Assembly (NCBI GenBank): GCA_947652115.1
Contig: OX393568.1
Span: 7,579,739 to 7,643,738, forward strand
Reading direction: 5' to 3'
DNA length: 64,000 nucleotides
Source: Blastomussa wellsi
Lineage: Eukaryota; Cnidaria; Anthozoa; Scleractinia; Plerogyridae
Shown here one piece after another: positions 1 through 10,998 of the stretch (position 1 is its first letter; each line of letters begins with the position of its first letter). Under the pieces are notes generated by a model, which saw only the letters and a list, made by a program, of their open reading frames with translations, was not told the DNA's origin and did no database searches. A program made the translations under genes and the position numbers.

Positions 1-184
1 TTGTCCATCCGAAATATTTGACCTAGGACCATCAGTTCCCAGTTGTTTGACCAGCCTTGCATTATGAACATGAAATTTGTTTTGCGTACTGACTGTGCAA
101 GATATTTTTTTCGACTGCAACCCTTTGCACGATTTCTTTATCTGCTTCTGATCGATGCTTAGGTCTCCGAGGTATTCTTATCTA

Positions 185-850
185 TTACATAATAATAATA
201 AATAAATAATAATAATAACAATATTTTAGCAGGGAGCCCACTTCACCAAAAGGTGCTCTTCAGTGGGGCCCTGCAATATACTACAAATTAACTACAATTA
301 AATAAAAACTACACATGATAAGAATAGATTAGAAATGGAAACAGTATAAGAAGGAATTAAGAAACGTAAAAACATTCAAATAAATGTTTCAGCTTAGATT
401 TAAAGGAAGAAAAAATAGAGGTGGGACGTATATCCTGACTTAAAGAGTTCCAGTCTACGACGTTCTGATACATAAAACGTTGTTTTCCCCAGTTTGTTCT
501 TACGCGAGGTAGGCGGAACTCGACTCTGGAGCGCGTGAGTGTTGTAATTGTGAATTGTGCCATTTCTAACAAAATCAAAATCAAAATCGACAAGGCATTC
601 AAACACTTGAAAATCGTTGTACAACGATGGAAACGTCGCCTGAGATGCAGACGCTTCCAACCAAGAGAATCGAGAGAGTCAAGAGCTTCGGACGCCGAGG
701 AATGCGGATGGTCATCAAGAATTATCCGGCTGGCAGCTTTGTTTTCAAGAGTCTGAAGATTTTCGATGAGAGTTGAGTTGTTCTTATCTAATATCACCCC
801 AAACAATGTCACCGTAATAAAACAAGGGGAGGACAAGACTATTGTAAAGA
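185..850 (-). pseudogene. 3' fragment of a non-LTR retrotransposon (LINE)
   Basis: The minus-strand frame at 357-836 encodes the C-terminal tail common downstream of LINE reverse transcriptases: a 'LQTLENKAASRIILD' type segment, a 'RRRFHRCTTIFKCLN' segment and a terminal 'NWGKQRFMYQNVVDWNSL' segment. Nothing upstream of this tail (RT palm) is present, so it is a 5'-truncated copy. Downstream on the minus strand it ends at about 185 in an A/T trinucleotide tail, as LINEs with microsatellite tails do. A related copy lies at 57895-58480. Family (CR1/L2-like) is inferred from the tail style only. Confidence 0.6.
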
Positions 851-1185
851 GTTAGACGGGATAGGGAGTGGTAGCATCTGCTTTACACTCCTCAGGACAC
901 CAAGGCGTTAATTTTTGGTTATGGTATAGGTGGAATTTAGGAAGTGAAGTAACTCATTATAAAAAGGTGTATAGTATTTGTTTCGACTTATTTATTACAC
1001 GATGTTCGTTAATGCTATAAAACGGAGACCGGGCATTCAAACAACGAAGAAACATTGAACAAGATAACCGTGGCATTATTTTGCCCAAATGTTCGAGCAA
1101 TTTGATCGACAAGACGTGAGCCAGAGATAATTTACATTATTCATATTCTGGACACATTTTGCAGTCTCCTCTGTACCTGCCTTGC
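851..1185. other. Intergenic, nothing recognised
   Basis: No open frame with recognisable content, no RNA gene and no obvious repeat in this stretch. Confidence 0.5.
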
Positions 1186-1421
1186 CTTGTTAAGAAAAAT
1201 GATATAATTTGGTTTTATCAACTGGGTTGATAATGTCAATTGGCCACCGTAAAGAGATTCAAGAGCTGACGTTTCGAGCGTTAGCCCTTCGAGCGTTAGC
1301 CCTTTCGAGCGTTAGCCCGACGAAGGGCTAACGCTCGAAACGTCAGCTCTTGAATCTCTTTACGGTGGCCAATTGACATTATCAACCCAGTTGATAAAAC
1401 CAAATTATATCGTTATACTTC

Positions 1422-1464
<43 letters not shown>

Positions 1465-1485
1465 CTATTCACTTGTTAAGAAAAA
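1186..1485. mobile_element. Palindromic Penelope-like terminal fragment with 14-bp target duplication
   Basis: Two head-to-head copies of the same Penelope terminal sequence (as at 20201 and 23664 in this window) form a near-perfect inverted repeat: the arm from about 1203 is repeated in reverse to about 1413. The right arm continues into the terminal segment ending at about 1471. The element is bracketed by a 14-base direct repeat, CTTGTTAAGAAAAA, at 1186-1199 and 1472-1485. No protein coding remains. The right arm holds most of a hammerhead-like core (about 1318-1354), but its stem I partner is disrupted at the palindrome centre. Confidence 0.75.
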
Positions 1486-1645
1486 GATGATCAGCAGTTA
1501 ACTTATGCAGTAACCTTAGACCTGGTGCATTTGATGCATTGACCTCATTTTCAAATGTACCGTCCTAAAATCCTCGAAACTCGCGAGACACGCAACATGA
1601 AGCGATATATATATGAGCGAGGACCACGTCGTTTAACACTCTCTA

Positions 1646-3170
1646 AGGGGCCGACCATTTAACTCTTGAGGGGGGGGGAGGGGGATTTCTGGTCAGCAAG
1701 TTTTTTTTTTCTAGCAACCTGTTGGGCAGGATATTTTTCCCTCCTAAATGCCCTGCAGGATATTTTTTTCCCTCCTCATTTCTCTGCAGGATTTTTTCCC
1801 TCAAAAAAGTGTCATGTGCTTACATTTACAGAATGTATTTACATTTACATTGTGGTTATTGCAGAAATAGTTCTAATATGGAGCTACAAAGCCTTTAAAT
1901 GTTGTAAGCTATACAAAATCATTCTTGTATAGCTACATGTTTTCGGAATGTCATTCTTTAGAATCATTTAATATAACGTCACTTATTATGTCACTACTAT
2001 TTTTTGGCCATTTTAGAATTCCAGCCAATCACAACGCCGGATTTTAATTAGTTAATTAGAAAGAGACAACCGATTGATTCCTGCTGAGTTCCCGGCATTT
2101 CTATAGTTCTTAGGCGATGCGTTACTTAAATGTAAAGTGATGCCCAACAGAAAGATTATATTTGAAAATTACTGTTTGTGATAAGCTAACGAGTTTGGAA
2201 CAGTGCGAGCCAGCAAGCCAGAAATCCCTGATCCCAATAACCGCAAGCTACCTAAGGAACTGTAGGCTAACTGCAGTGATAACTAGGCTAGCCAATGTGT
2301 AATTTAGGCTAACCGTAATGGCTTGCATGACTCCTATGACTTGCGAACCTTGTGAACCGAGCAAGCAAGAAATCCCTTATCCCATTAGAAGGGCTAACCG
2401 CAAGCTACCTAAGCTAACTGTAGGCTAACCGGTGTGTTGGTTAGGCTAACCAGAATGTTATTTAGGCTAATCAATGTGTCATTTTAATAGGCTAACCAGA
2501 GTGTTATTTAGGCTAATCAATGTGTTATTTTAATTGGCTAACCAGAATGTTATTTAGGCTAATCAATGTGTCATTTTAATAGGCTAACCAGAGTGTTATT
2601 TAGGCTAATCAATGTGTTATTTTAATTGGCTAACCAGAATGTTATTTAGGCTAATCAATGTGTCATTTTAATAGGCTAACCAGAGTGTTATTTAGGCTAA
2701 TCAGTGTGTTATTTTAATAGGCTAACCAGAATGTTATTTAGGCTAATCAATGTGTTATTTTAATAGGCTAACCAGAGTGTTATTTAGGCTAATCAATGTG
2801 TTATTTTAATTGGCTAACCAGAGTGGCTCGCTGGCTTGCAGATTATCCGGAATGGTTGCAGTTTTGCTGGGATTTTGTAAAGCCCCCCAGGAATGATGAA
2901 ATAAGTTTGCAACATTTTTTTTCTTGCTTGCAGCAGTGCAATAATTTTTTTTCTATTTCATTTGTGCTGCATGCAATTTATTTCTTCCAACAAGCGCTAG
3001 ACTTGCCACAAGTCGACCTTCAGGGCAGAAGTCGCGAGAGTACTGAAGTTCGGCGGGTACTGAATAAACAAGACGAAGGACTTTTCGGAAAGTCTAAACA
3101 AGCGCTTGCATGAAATTTTTTTCAAAATCACTCCCCCCCTCCCCCTTCAAGAGTTAAATGGTCGGCCCCT
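1646..3170. mobile_element. Non-autonomous DNA transposon with ~35-bp terminal inverted repeats
   Basis: The left end at 1646 starts AGGGGCCGACCATTTAACTC and the right end at 3170 is its reverse complement; both are followed inward by a G/C homopolymer-rich run (1670-1681 and 3131-3145). The interior is non-coding and contains a ~47-bp minisatellite. No transposase frame is visible. The target duplication is unclear (TA or TAA at best). Superfamily not assignable. Confidence 0.6.
2440..2826 (+). repeat. ~47-bp tandem minisatellite (GGCTAAYCA units)
   Basis: About eight units alternate between 'GGCTAACCAGARTGTTATTTA' type and 'GGCTAATCAATGTGTYATTTTAAT' type halves, with two unit variants (ATAGG and ATTGG junctions) alternating. 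Diverged copies of the GGCTAA core precede it (2200-2440), and an inverted relic lies at about 9165-9210. It sits wholly inside the element at 1646-3170. Confidence 0.85.
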
Positions 3171-3651
3171 AATCGACCACGAATTTCTTCATCACATTGT
3201 CAAATTTTGAACACGGTAAAATAAATTCCCCACCCCCCTGGAAGGCAAAGAAGTCAAATGCCCTGGGTATGCCCGGGGGGACGTGGAAGCTTCAATTTGA
3301 CTGGTACATTTATCATTATCATCTCGTGGAAGGAGGAAAACAGAACTAAAATCAAGCCTAATCCGATCCACGACCCGATCCACTCCGATCCAGATTTTGT
3401 CAACGCTGCGTGATTTTCATTTTCTCAAAGTCGTTCGCTTCTTATCTCGTTTCCGTTTCGCCCTTCGCGCTCGCTTTCGCGCTGAGAGCTCGACTTAAAG
3501 TAAGTCTAGGAACAAAACGTCGTGTCTTTCTGCGGCTCATCAAGATTTTCTATCAAGGCCAGTAAGATTTCTGCCATTTTTAGCTCTCGTACGTTTGTTT
3601 TGACGTGGAACATTTTTTGGACGGGTAGTTTGGTAACTTATAAACTACTAA
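3171..3651 (+). promoter_or_regulatory. MAT2B upstream region / probable promoter and 5' leader
   Basis: The 480 bp between the transposon end and the MAT2B start codon contain no convincing TATA box. The segment from about 3400 to 3500 is relatively C/T- and CG-rich, as expected of a CpG-type housekeeping promoter. Assignment rests on position only. Confidence 0.3.
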
Positions 3652-4198
3652 ATGGCGGCTAAACCACGAGTGCTTATAACTGGAGCCTCTGGCCTCCTTG
3701 GACGTGCCATTATGAAGCAATTCTCCAACTCTGAAAAGTGGGAAGTGTTAGGTTTGGCTCATTCACGAGCTACAGAAGTGTTAAAAAAGGTTGATCTGCT
3801 TGATTTTGATGAAACAAAGCGGATCGTCAATGCCTTCAAACCACAGGTGCTGATCCACGCAGCAGCCGAAAGGAGGCCAGACGTGGTAGAAAACGACGAG
3901 GAAGCTTGCACGAAAATGAATGTGACTGTGACGAAAACGTTGGCTCAAGCCATGAACGAGCTTAACAGAGATTTAGAGATTCCAGCACACTTCATGCTTT
4001 ACATCAGCACAGATTATGTGTTCGATGGTACAAGCCCACCTTACAAACCGCTCGACGGAACCAACCCATTGAACAAGTATGGCAAGAGCAAAGTGGCGGG
4101 AGAGAAAGCTGTGCAGCTCTATCACCCTGATGGGGGGATCCTTCGGATTCCAGTTCTTTACGGGAATGTGGAGTATCTTAAGGAAAGTGCTGTATCAG
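3652..4198 (+). CDS. MAT2B: MAT2B exon 1: methionine adenosyltransferase 2 regulatory subunit beta
   Basis: MAT2B is the non-catalytic subunit that binds the MAT2A catalytic subunit making S-adenosylmethionine; it has an extended SDR / RmlD-like Rossmann fold. Exon 1 encodes 182 residues plus one base. Visible features are the N-terminal nucleotide-binding loop TGASGLLGRA (residues ~10-19), the family signature AAERRPDVVEN (~71-81), YISTDYVFDG with the SDR serine/threonine-tyrosine region (~121-130), and YGKSKVAGEKAV with the YxxxK pair (~144-155). The start ATG has +4 G and no upstream in-frame extension is needed. The exon ends ...TCAG|GTGTGT, a good splice donor, in phase 1. The N-terminus is shorter than in vertebrate long isoforms. 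Confidence 0.93.
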
Positions 4199-4318
4199 GT
4201 GTGTATTTATAGCAAGAAGTAACAGTTGTTTTGAAAATTTAATTAGGGATCTTCAGGTCGGAGTAGGAGTACGAGGTCGAGTACGAGTACGAGTACGCCT
4301 TTCGAATTTCAATCCAGT

Positions 4319-4690
4319 TAGGGACCCCCCCTCCAAAACCACCGACCCCCCACGGACATCATTTATTAGATCCCGGGGAATGGTTTTGGAGGGGTTTACA
4401 AGTTTGAAACAAGATCCATTTTGGGGGTACATTTTTATTGTACAAGAAACGTGAGGGGGGGCGGGGCAAATTTTATGACACAGCAACAGAAGTCTAAAAA
4501 GTTTTACAAGTGAGACGATCCTTGTTACCTTTCAGAATGTAGGAAATGGTATCTTGGAGGCCTACATTTGCAGAAAATTTTCCAGGGGAGCAGGCCCCCA
4601 GACCTCCGCCCCCCCTAGAGACTTGCGCCTTTTGCACTCATGCTAACTTTGACGCCCTTCCTCGCTCCCAAAACCTACGTTTTTTTCTAT
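4319..4690 (-). repeat. Dispersed repeat; uninterrupted copy of the Polinton 2 target
   Basis: The reverse complement of about 4436-4690 matches 51969-52030 plus 36757-36935, the two flanks of Polinton 2. In this copy the two flanks are joined, so it represents the empty site. It contains long C- or G-runs and no open frame. Repeat family unknown. Confidence 0.7.
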
Positions 4691-5159
4691 TTCAAGGGTT
4701 TGAAATCTCCACCTCTGCAGTTCTGAGATATCTCCACCTCATTGGGTAGTAATGTGTACCCATGCGAGGGCTTTATTATGTACCATAACCTACCAGATTA
4801 CTTACAGGCGTATGAAACTATAAAAAAGAAGGATAAAGATTTATTATATAAACAGCAGTAAAATACCAGGTGAGCTTTCGTGCAAAAACATGATAGCTTC
4901 ACACATTCATGAAGATAACATGTTACCAGTATCTTGACATGTGAAGGTATCACCGTTGCTATGGTTATGTAATAAATCATGCCTTTCCCAGCAAAAATGA
5001 AAAGGTTTGCAAGTTCATTGGTGTTTTGATACAATAAATAGAATATTACATGGCCGCTTGGAGATATGAAATTTCTCTTCTCATATTTCACTCATTCGCT
5101 GCACTCACAACACTCGAAGAAAAATTTTGTATCTCCACGCGGCCATGTAATATCCTCTA

Positions 5160-5335
5160 TGTATGTGTGAGGAACAAAGCAAAGAATTTTGCATTATTTA
5201 AAACATGGTCAGGAGGGGTACATATTATAATTTTCTTAAGGAATTGTTTTACGGGAGTACAGTTTTGAAACACCACACTTTTTCCAAACCCCCCCCCCCC
5301 CCCCCGGGATGCAATAAACGATTGGTCCTATTAAA
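5160..5335 (+). repeat. G/C-run dispersed repeat, copy 1
   Basis: About 170 bp starting GTGTGAGGAACAAAGCAAAG and ending after a C18 run at ...AATAAACGATTGGTCC; an inverted copy is found at 34913-35115. Non-coding. Probably a SINE or MITE relic. Confidence 0.6.
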
Positions 5336-5629
5336 TAGGCTCCCAAAGCCCTCACTCCTTCATATTGCTGAGCAGGTGAAAAGGAGGCTATGGGTACGAG
5401 ATTGGTATGAAATGCAAGGGTGTAGCCAGGGGCCGGGGTCCTGGGGTACCCATTAACCCCCTTTGTGAGGCTTTTTCAAGTTAACAACATGCAATATTCA
5501 GGTGGCAAAAATGTGTGAATCCATGGACTCAACATACATATATTTGTTTATTTGGTGTCTTGTACCTGGTACATCAACATTTTTCCAAATAAATTAACAA
5601 TTTCATAATTTTCTTGCGTTAAGTGTTAA

Positions 5630-7606
5630 CTACCTACATTTTTGTCTCATTTTATAACAATCATAAATATGCTTTGCAATTAATTTCAGTAACTCAACAT
5701 TATGACTGGGGGGGGGGGGGTTTAATAGCAACCAGAATATATTTTCTGTCGACATTTTTGCAGTTGGGATTTTAAAATCGTTATGTAAACATTCAAAAAG
5801 ATATTTCCTTTTTTCTCGATAACCTGGACAAGAGACTAAGAAATGTTTCTCATCTTCCGCTTCTTTCTTACACAAAGGGCAGATTCTTTCGTTCGGTTTC
5901 TTATATGGTCTCATGTAACGCCCTGTTTCTATTGCCAATCTATGGTTACAAAGTCGCTGTTTTGTCATCGTGATTCTGTGCCGGATGTTGGTGACCTGGT
6001 GAAGGTAATCCTCGCGCTTGTAATTATCTATTGTTTTGACTTTACGATAGGTTCTCATTTTATTGCTTTGATTGGGATCTTTCCTTATGTCATTATTCAT
6101 CTCACTGAACCACCTTTGTAATTCGATATCCTTCAGTCTTTGTCTAATAATGCTTACAATTCCTATATCTGACAAATGTGCTTCTTCCCAAAGATTTCCT
6201 AAACCTATATGATCTAAAGAGTTTTTGATTTTTTGACTCCAGAAAACTTTGTCTTTAGTCTGTTTTATATCATTGTAAGCCATTTGAGATAATTTATAAC
6301 AATTATTCTCTTCGTGTTTAGCTAAAGTAAGCCAAAACTTAAAAGTTCTGCATTGGGCTTTAATTCGCAGTGGAAATCTGCCTGTTTCGGCTCTACAGGC
6401 GTTATTGTTACAATATTTACTCACACCTAATAGCCATTTCAAGAATTTATTTTGAACAAGTTCTGCTGGGTCTGTATTGAGTTTGTCATTGCGGTCCATG
6501 CCCCAGCTTTCACTACCATACAGGAGTATTGGAGATACTAATGTATCGAATAGTTTAATTGTAAGTTGGATGTTCTCACAGAAGTGTTTTCCCATCTCTT
6601 TTCGTAACTTAAACTGGGCTTTAAGGCCAGCTTTTTTCAATTCTTGCCTTGCAAGGGTAAAATTTCCATAAGGGCAAAAAGTCAGCCCTAGATACCTATA
6701 TGACTTTGACTTTACTACGTACCTAAAGGAATAGTTATTTAGCGATTTGCCACTATTGTTAAATATCATAGCTTTTGTTTTGTCTAGGTTCACTTTTAGG
6801 TGTGCCTTTTCACAGAATGATTCCAACTTATTGAGAATAGTTTGTAAGCCTTTTGCGGATCTTGCGAAAATCACTAAATCGTCCGCATACAACAAACAGC
6901 TTGTGGGTCGTTCTCTTAACATGACTTCAGTTATGGAAGGTATGTTTAGGGTTTCAGGTAGGTCACTGAGAAATATATTAAAAAGGGTGGGTGACAACAT
7001 GCACCCTTGCTTCACGCCGTTATGACATAGGAATGTTTGGGTTATTTTGCTCTCAACTTTAACTGCTGACTTGTCGTTTGAGTACATATACATCAGTACT
7101 TTTAAAAAGTGTCCTTTTACACCAACTGTTCTGAGCTTGTCAAATAATTTATTTCTTGGTACACGATCAAAGGCTTTGCTAAAATCGACAAAACAGGAAA
7201 ATAATAAATTTGGCTGTCTTTGTGATTTTGATTTTACATGCTTGTCAATTAGCATTTTCAAAATGAAGATACTATCAACTGTACCATGCATTTTTCTAAA
7301 GCCACCTTGTTCAGCTTTCAGAATTCCTTTTTCCGTCGCGTAGTTGTACAGTGTGTTATTAAGAATGGATGTGAACAGTTTACTGAGCGATGACAGTAGC
7401 GTGATGCCTCGGTAATTTTCCACTTTAGATGGATCATCTTTTTTGTGTACTGGTACAATCATTCCTAAACTCCAAAGCAGAGGGTATTTACCGGTGCTTA
7501 GGACTCGGTTAAATAAAGTTATCAAGTGTCTCTTTATAAGATCCTTCCCGACTTTTAATACTTCGTTTAATATATTGTCTATGCATGAGGCTTTGTTCAT
7601 TTTCAA
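5630..7606 (-). pseudogene. LINE reverse transcriptase and C-terminal zinc-knuckle domain
   Basis: A 658-residue open frame that lacks the endonuclease. Residues ~1-250 hold the RT: FVDFSKAFDRV (first catalytic Asp), NGVKQGCMLSPTLFN and the LYADDLVIFA catalytic box. A thumb region follows with YGSESWGMD. Near the C-terminus a CPLCKKEAEDEKHFLVSC motif gives a CCHC knuckle (about residue 595). This architecture fits I/Jockey/CR1-group LINEs; the exact clade is not decidable by eye. The frame continues upstream of the stated start but is broken by a stop at about 7700, so the element is presumably dead as an autonomous unit. Confidence 0.85.
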
Positions 7607-7778
7607 TTTACATATTGCAGTATCGAACTCTTCATCCGATATTAAATAGTCTAGTGGGCCTGTCTCTTTTTCTTTGGATTTCCTGAGGTCCTCCTTCTCT
7701 CAACAGTTGTTTTGAGGCCCCTCATTCTGTTGTTTAAAATATTTTAGAACTCTTCCACTCTTCCTGTTTTCCTTTTTG

Positions 7779-7859
7779 TAGTAGATAAAATATGAGTGGG
7801 AGATCTGTATGGGCATTTACAATTGCGAGCCGATAGGCGAGCAATTGTAAAGCCCATAC

Positions 7860-7899
<40 letters not shown>

Positions 7900-8086
7900 A
7901 CAATAAATTGAATGCAAAGTATTGTTATTCGATTCCATTGTGCTTTGCATTTTAATCAGTAAAGATCTGTATCAAAAGTTAATTCTACTCTTGATTTGTA
8001 TTGGGGTTTACAGAGCATTCATGTGACCTAAATAGTACCTTTGCATTGGATCTACTCCTTATGAATTATTAATGAATTTTACAACT
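7779..8086. repeat. Hairpin-containing insertion nested in the LINE
   Basis: The LINE copy at 52370-52420 reads straight through the junction that here is separated by ~308 bp. The insert carries a strong palindrome at about 7812-7867 (GTATGGGC...GCCCATAC with CAATTG...). No coding capacity. Probably a small non-autonomous element; its exact ends are uncertain by a few bases. Confidence 0.55.
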
Positions 8087-8315
8087 AAGGTTAAACATGT
8101 TACCAATCTGTTTCCAAGTGTCTTTGGGATTCTGGTAATCGATGTCTGCTATTTTTTCACTAAGGTACAAGTGTTTCTTTCATTTGCAAGTTCTTTTAAA
8201 ACTTTTTTTTTCCTGCCGTAGAAGGGTTCTCAATTGAGGATTATCAGGGTTGCAAGAAATTTGTTTCCCCAGTGATTTTAGGTTTTCTTTTTCTGTTTCA
8301 CATTCCTGATCAAAC

Positions 8316-8443
8316 CAATTTTTCCTTTATAATTTGGTTTTATCAACTGGGTTGATAATGCCAATTGGCCACCGTAAAGAGATTCAAGTGCTGACGTTTC
8401 GAGCGTTAGCCCTTCGTCGGAGCGAATCGTTATACTGTTATAC

Positions 8444-8488
<45 letters not shown>

Positions 8489-8501
8489 CAATTTTTCCTT
8501 T
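8316..8501 (-). mobile_element. Solo Penelope-like terminal fragment, 13-bp target duplication
   Basis: Bases 8329-8488 match the ends of the Penelope element at 20201-23664. They are flanked by the direct repeat CAATTTTTCCTTT at 8316-8328 and 8489-8501. No ORF; it contains a complete hammerhead-like motif. It interrupts the N-terminal coding part of the LINE, so it is younger than that LINE. Confidence 0.75.
8381..8428 (-). ncRNA. Hammerhead ribozyme motif (Penelope type)
   Basis: On the minus strand: stem I halves GATTCGCT and AGC..GAATC, the core CCGACGA (consensus CUGANGA with C for U at the second base), a short GGGC/GCTC stem II with a TAAC loop, GAAA, a minimal stem III and the cleavage triplet GTC. 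Minimal hammerheads of this form are known in Penelope-like elements. Confidence 0.55.
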
Positions 8502-9838
8502 GTTTATAGCCGTCAATTGGCTTTTGAGACTTCACACCAGCTTTTTTGCACGCCTCTACTAGGGCTTGGCTCACTAGTTTGGTCGCTATGTTAACATTTT
8601 CATGTGATGAAGCTTCCTCTAGCTTGGATTGAAATGTTTGTGATTCCAGACACCTTTTTAATCTGTCCTTCAACTTGACATACAGAATGAACCCCCCCCT
8701 CCCTTAAAAAATCCTGGCTACACCCCTGAAATGTGATAAACATAGCATGAGCACCAGTTTTGAAAAGTACTCCAATCTGAACAACCCTAATATCTTGGCG
8801 GGGGGATGCAGACAGCAGACCTGCAGGCTCGGCAGGGGTACTGAATTTGCAGATCGACTAATGCACTGTTTGCCTGCAGTTAGTTCCACTCATGTTTAAT
8901 TGCTGTTAGTTTAACTAACATTTGCTTGCGGTTAGTTTCATTCGTGTTTGCTTGCAGTTAGCTTTTGGTTTTTAAAAAGGACAGCATTGTATTGTATTTA
9001 GCCCTTTCCAACAATGAAAAGCTAACCACAAGGAAACATAAATGTAACAAACAACAAAATGGTACACTCCACGTTTAGCATTCATCTTTAGGCATTCTGC
9101 ATTTGACATTCGGCAAATTACCCCCACCTCTCTAGGTTTGCACTCTTGATAGCCAAAAAAGCACTCCAATTAGCCTGGATTAGCCTTAGATTAGCACTCT
9201 GGTTAGCATAATAATAATTTGCTCTTATTAACCTAGCAGGAGGTTTGTATGGGAGAAACTTGACTGAGGTCGCATGTGGAGACTGCCAAAATCGCATAAT
9301 TTGAGGTTTGTACTCATGACGGAGGTCAGGATTCTCCCATACCGATCAACCAAGCTCGGTTAAAAAGATGTTTGTTATGTGGCCAACCAGAAAAATTTAA
9401 TTTGCTGAATGTAAACGGTTCACACTCTCTGACATTTTGCTCTGAACAGCAATGTGCTTAACATATACGTACAGGCAAATTTGCCAAAGTTTGCTTGTCA
9501 ATTTGCCAAAGTTTGTCTCGTCAAGCTTTTTGCCTCTTTCAAATGAATTTAATATTTTTAAGAGAAAAAAGTTTGTAACTTTCTCACCACAGAAACTTCA
9601 TTATTCTAGACCACAGTAAATATTGATTTTAGCCAATCAAATCCGTAAGTTTGCAGTTCCTAGTCCTTGTGAGACATGACCATAAAATATTGTACAATAT
9701 ATGTGATACAAAAAACACAATGTGAGGCCAAGAACCAGAAGTACAACTGTAGGCATGGGAAGCAGGAAGTCCAGAGCCTCCTGTCCTTGTACTAAAGCCA
9801 TGAAGATGTGTGCCTGATGCAAAGGATAGTTGGATTTT

Positions 9839-9911
9839 TAGTAGTAGTAGTACATGTAGTAGTAGTAGTAGTAGTAGTAGTAGTACATGTAGTAGCAGTA
9901 GCAGTAGCAGT

Positions 9912-9943
<32 letters not shown>

Positions 9944-10060
9944 CAGTAGCAGTAGCAGCAGCAGTAGCAGTAGCAGTAGCAGCAGCAGCAGCAGCAGCTA
10001 CAGCAGCATTAGTCTGTAGTAGTTGCAGTTGCAGTAGCAGTAGCAGCAGCAGCAGCAGCA
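9839..10060 (+). repeat. GTA/GCA trinucleotide microsatellite
   Basis: Long GTA runs followed by mixed GCA and GTA runs. The poly-Ser, poly-Val and poly-Ala frames across it are artefacts of the repeat. Confidence 0.95.
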
Positions 10061-10114
10061 TTAAAATGAGGGTTTCATTTGAAAGCCTAGTATTTAATGA
10101 GGGTAACATTTGTA

Positions 10115-10215
10115 AACCGTGAACACCAGAAATATTTATGGAATGTTATTGCATTACAAGGAAAAGACAATTAGCTGTGAGAAAACTAAACTGCAAACAG
10201 CAACAGTAAAAAAAT
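10115..10215. repeat. MITE relic, partial copy of the 60429-60662 element
   Basis: The segment with GTGAACACCAGAAATATTTATGG and TGAGAAAACTAAACTGCAAACAGCAAC matches, in reverse, the right half of the inverted-repeat element at 60429-60662. Confidence 0.55.
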
Positions 10216-10612
10216 TGTGATTTTGAGGATTGGTCACAGTACAATCAACATTCCCAAAATATTTCAGGTGTTTTCTTAGTTTGGCAGTAATAATTATGAA
10301 GTAGGGTTATATTACTGCCCTAAATGTGGTAGTGCTATTTTATAAAGGGATCTTCAAAACCATTCAGCTTCAAATGTAAAATTAAAAAGGGTATATTAAG
10401 TCAGCTATGGTTACATGTGGTTGACCCAAGGCAAAGTCCATTTTTTGAATGTTGTGGGTTTTTTGGGGAAAGTGAAATCCAAATTTGAAATACCAAATCC
10501 TGGTTTCCCCCCAATCAAATGCCATAGTGAGTATGATTTTCTTTTTGGAACACATTCAGCATTTCACTTTTGGCAGTCGGAGTGAACAATTTTTTTTCAC
10601 TTTTCACTCCAG

Positions 10613-10998
10613 TGTTGTTTGATGCTCTCAAGCAAACTGTTAAGCCTGTGAAAGTGGATGATTTTCAAATCCGTTATCCCACTCTGGTTGATGACATTGC
10701 TGCAGTATGCAGATTTATTGCGGAAAAACGCATCGATGATTTTTCTATGAGTGGAATATGGCATTGGAGCAGTGCTGAATCCATGACAAAGTATTCCATG
10801 GTTTGCCAAATGGCTGAGATGTTTGGATTACCTCACAGTCACTTGACTCCAAATCGCGACCCTCCCACTGGAACACCCAGGCCACAGAACACTGCCCTTG
10901 ACTGCTCGTCACTGGAGTCCATGATGCAAGATGGTGGTGCAAGCATGCGCACTCCATTTAAGGAGGGGATTAAACAGTGCCTGCAGCCTTTTGTTTAG
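10613..10998 (+). CDS. MAT2B: MAT2B exon 2 (C-terminal half, stop at 10996)
   Basis: A pyrimidine-rich tract and CACTCCAG acceptor precede 10613. Two bases complete the split valine codon, after which 127 codons follow to TAG. The protein continues the MAT2B fold without a gap: LVDDIAAVCRFIAEKR, the tryptophan motif IWHWSSAESMTKYSM, and a closing DCSSLE...RTPFKEGIKQCLQPF segment, matching the family C-terminus. Total protein is 310 residues, the usual size. The gene therefore has only two coding exons here. No clear AATAAA polyadenylation signal is seen within 300 bp. Confidence 0.92.

Larger units (their letters stand above)
5533..8688 (-). mobile_element. Non-LTR retrotransposon in MAT2B intron, 5'-truncated, with two nested insertions
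   Basis: The 3' end (about 5533-5630) and the RT frame (5630-7606) are matched by a second copy at 52080-52620, which defines the unit. Upstream of 7606 the coding sequence continues in broken form to about 8673 (a frame at 8502-8673 has the LINE-type KPIDGY...CESQTFQ content). It is interrupted by a hairpin-containing insertion (about 7779-8086) and a Penelope fragment (8329-8488). Antisense to MAT2B. Confidence 0.8.
4199..10612 (+). other. MAT2B intron (6.4 kb), filled with nested repeats
   Basis: GT...AG intron between the two coding exons. It holds a dispersed repeat (4319-4690), a G-rich repeat (5160-5335), a LINE in antisense orientation (5533-8688) carrying two later insertions, a trinucleotide repeat (9839-10060) and a MITE relic (10115-10215). 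The stretch 8690-9830 shows only short GTTAG-type repeats and no genes. Confidence 0.85.

Noticed and set aside
2200..2826. CRISPR-like array because of regular ~47-bp spacing
   Set aside because: Units are contiguous tandem repeats without unique spacers, in a eukaryotic transposon.
9808..10122. Open frames of poly-Ser, poly-Ala or poly-Val around 9,800-10,120
   Set aside because: They are translations of a GTA/GCA microsatellite in all frames, inside the MAT2B intron.
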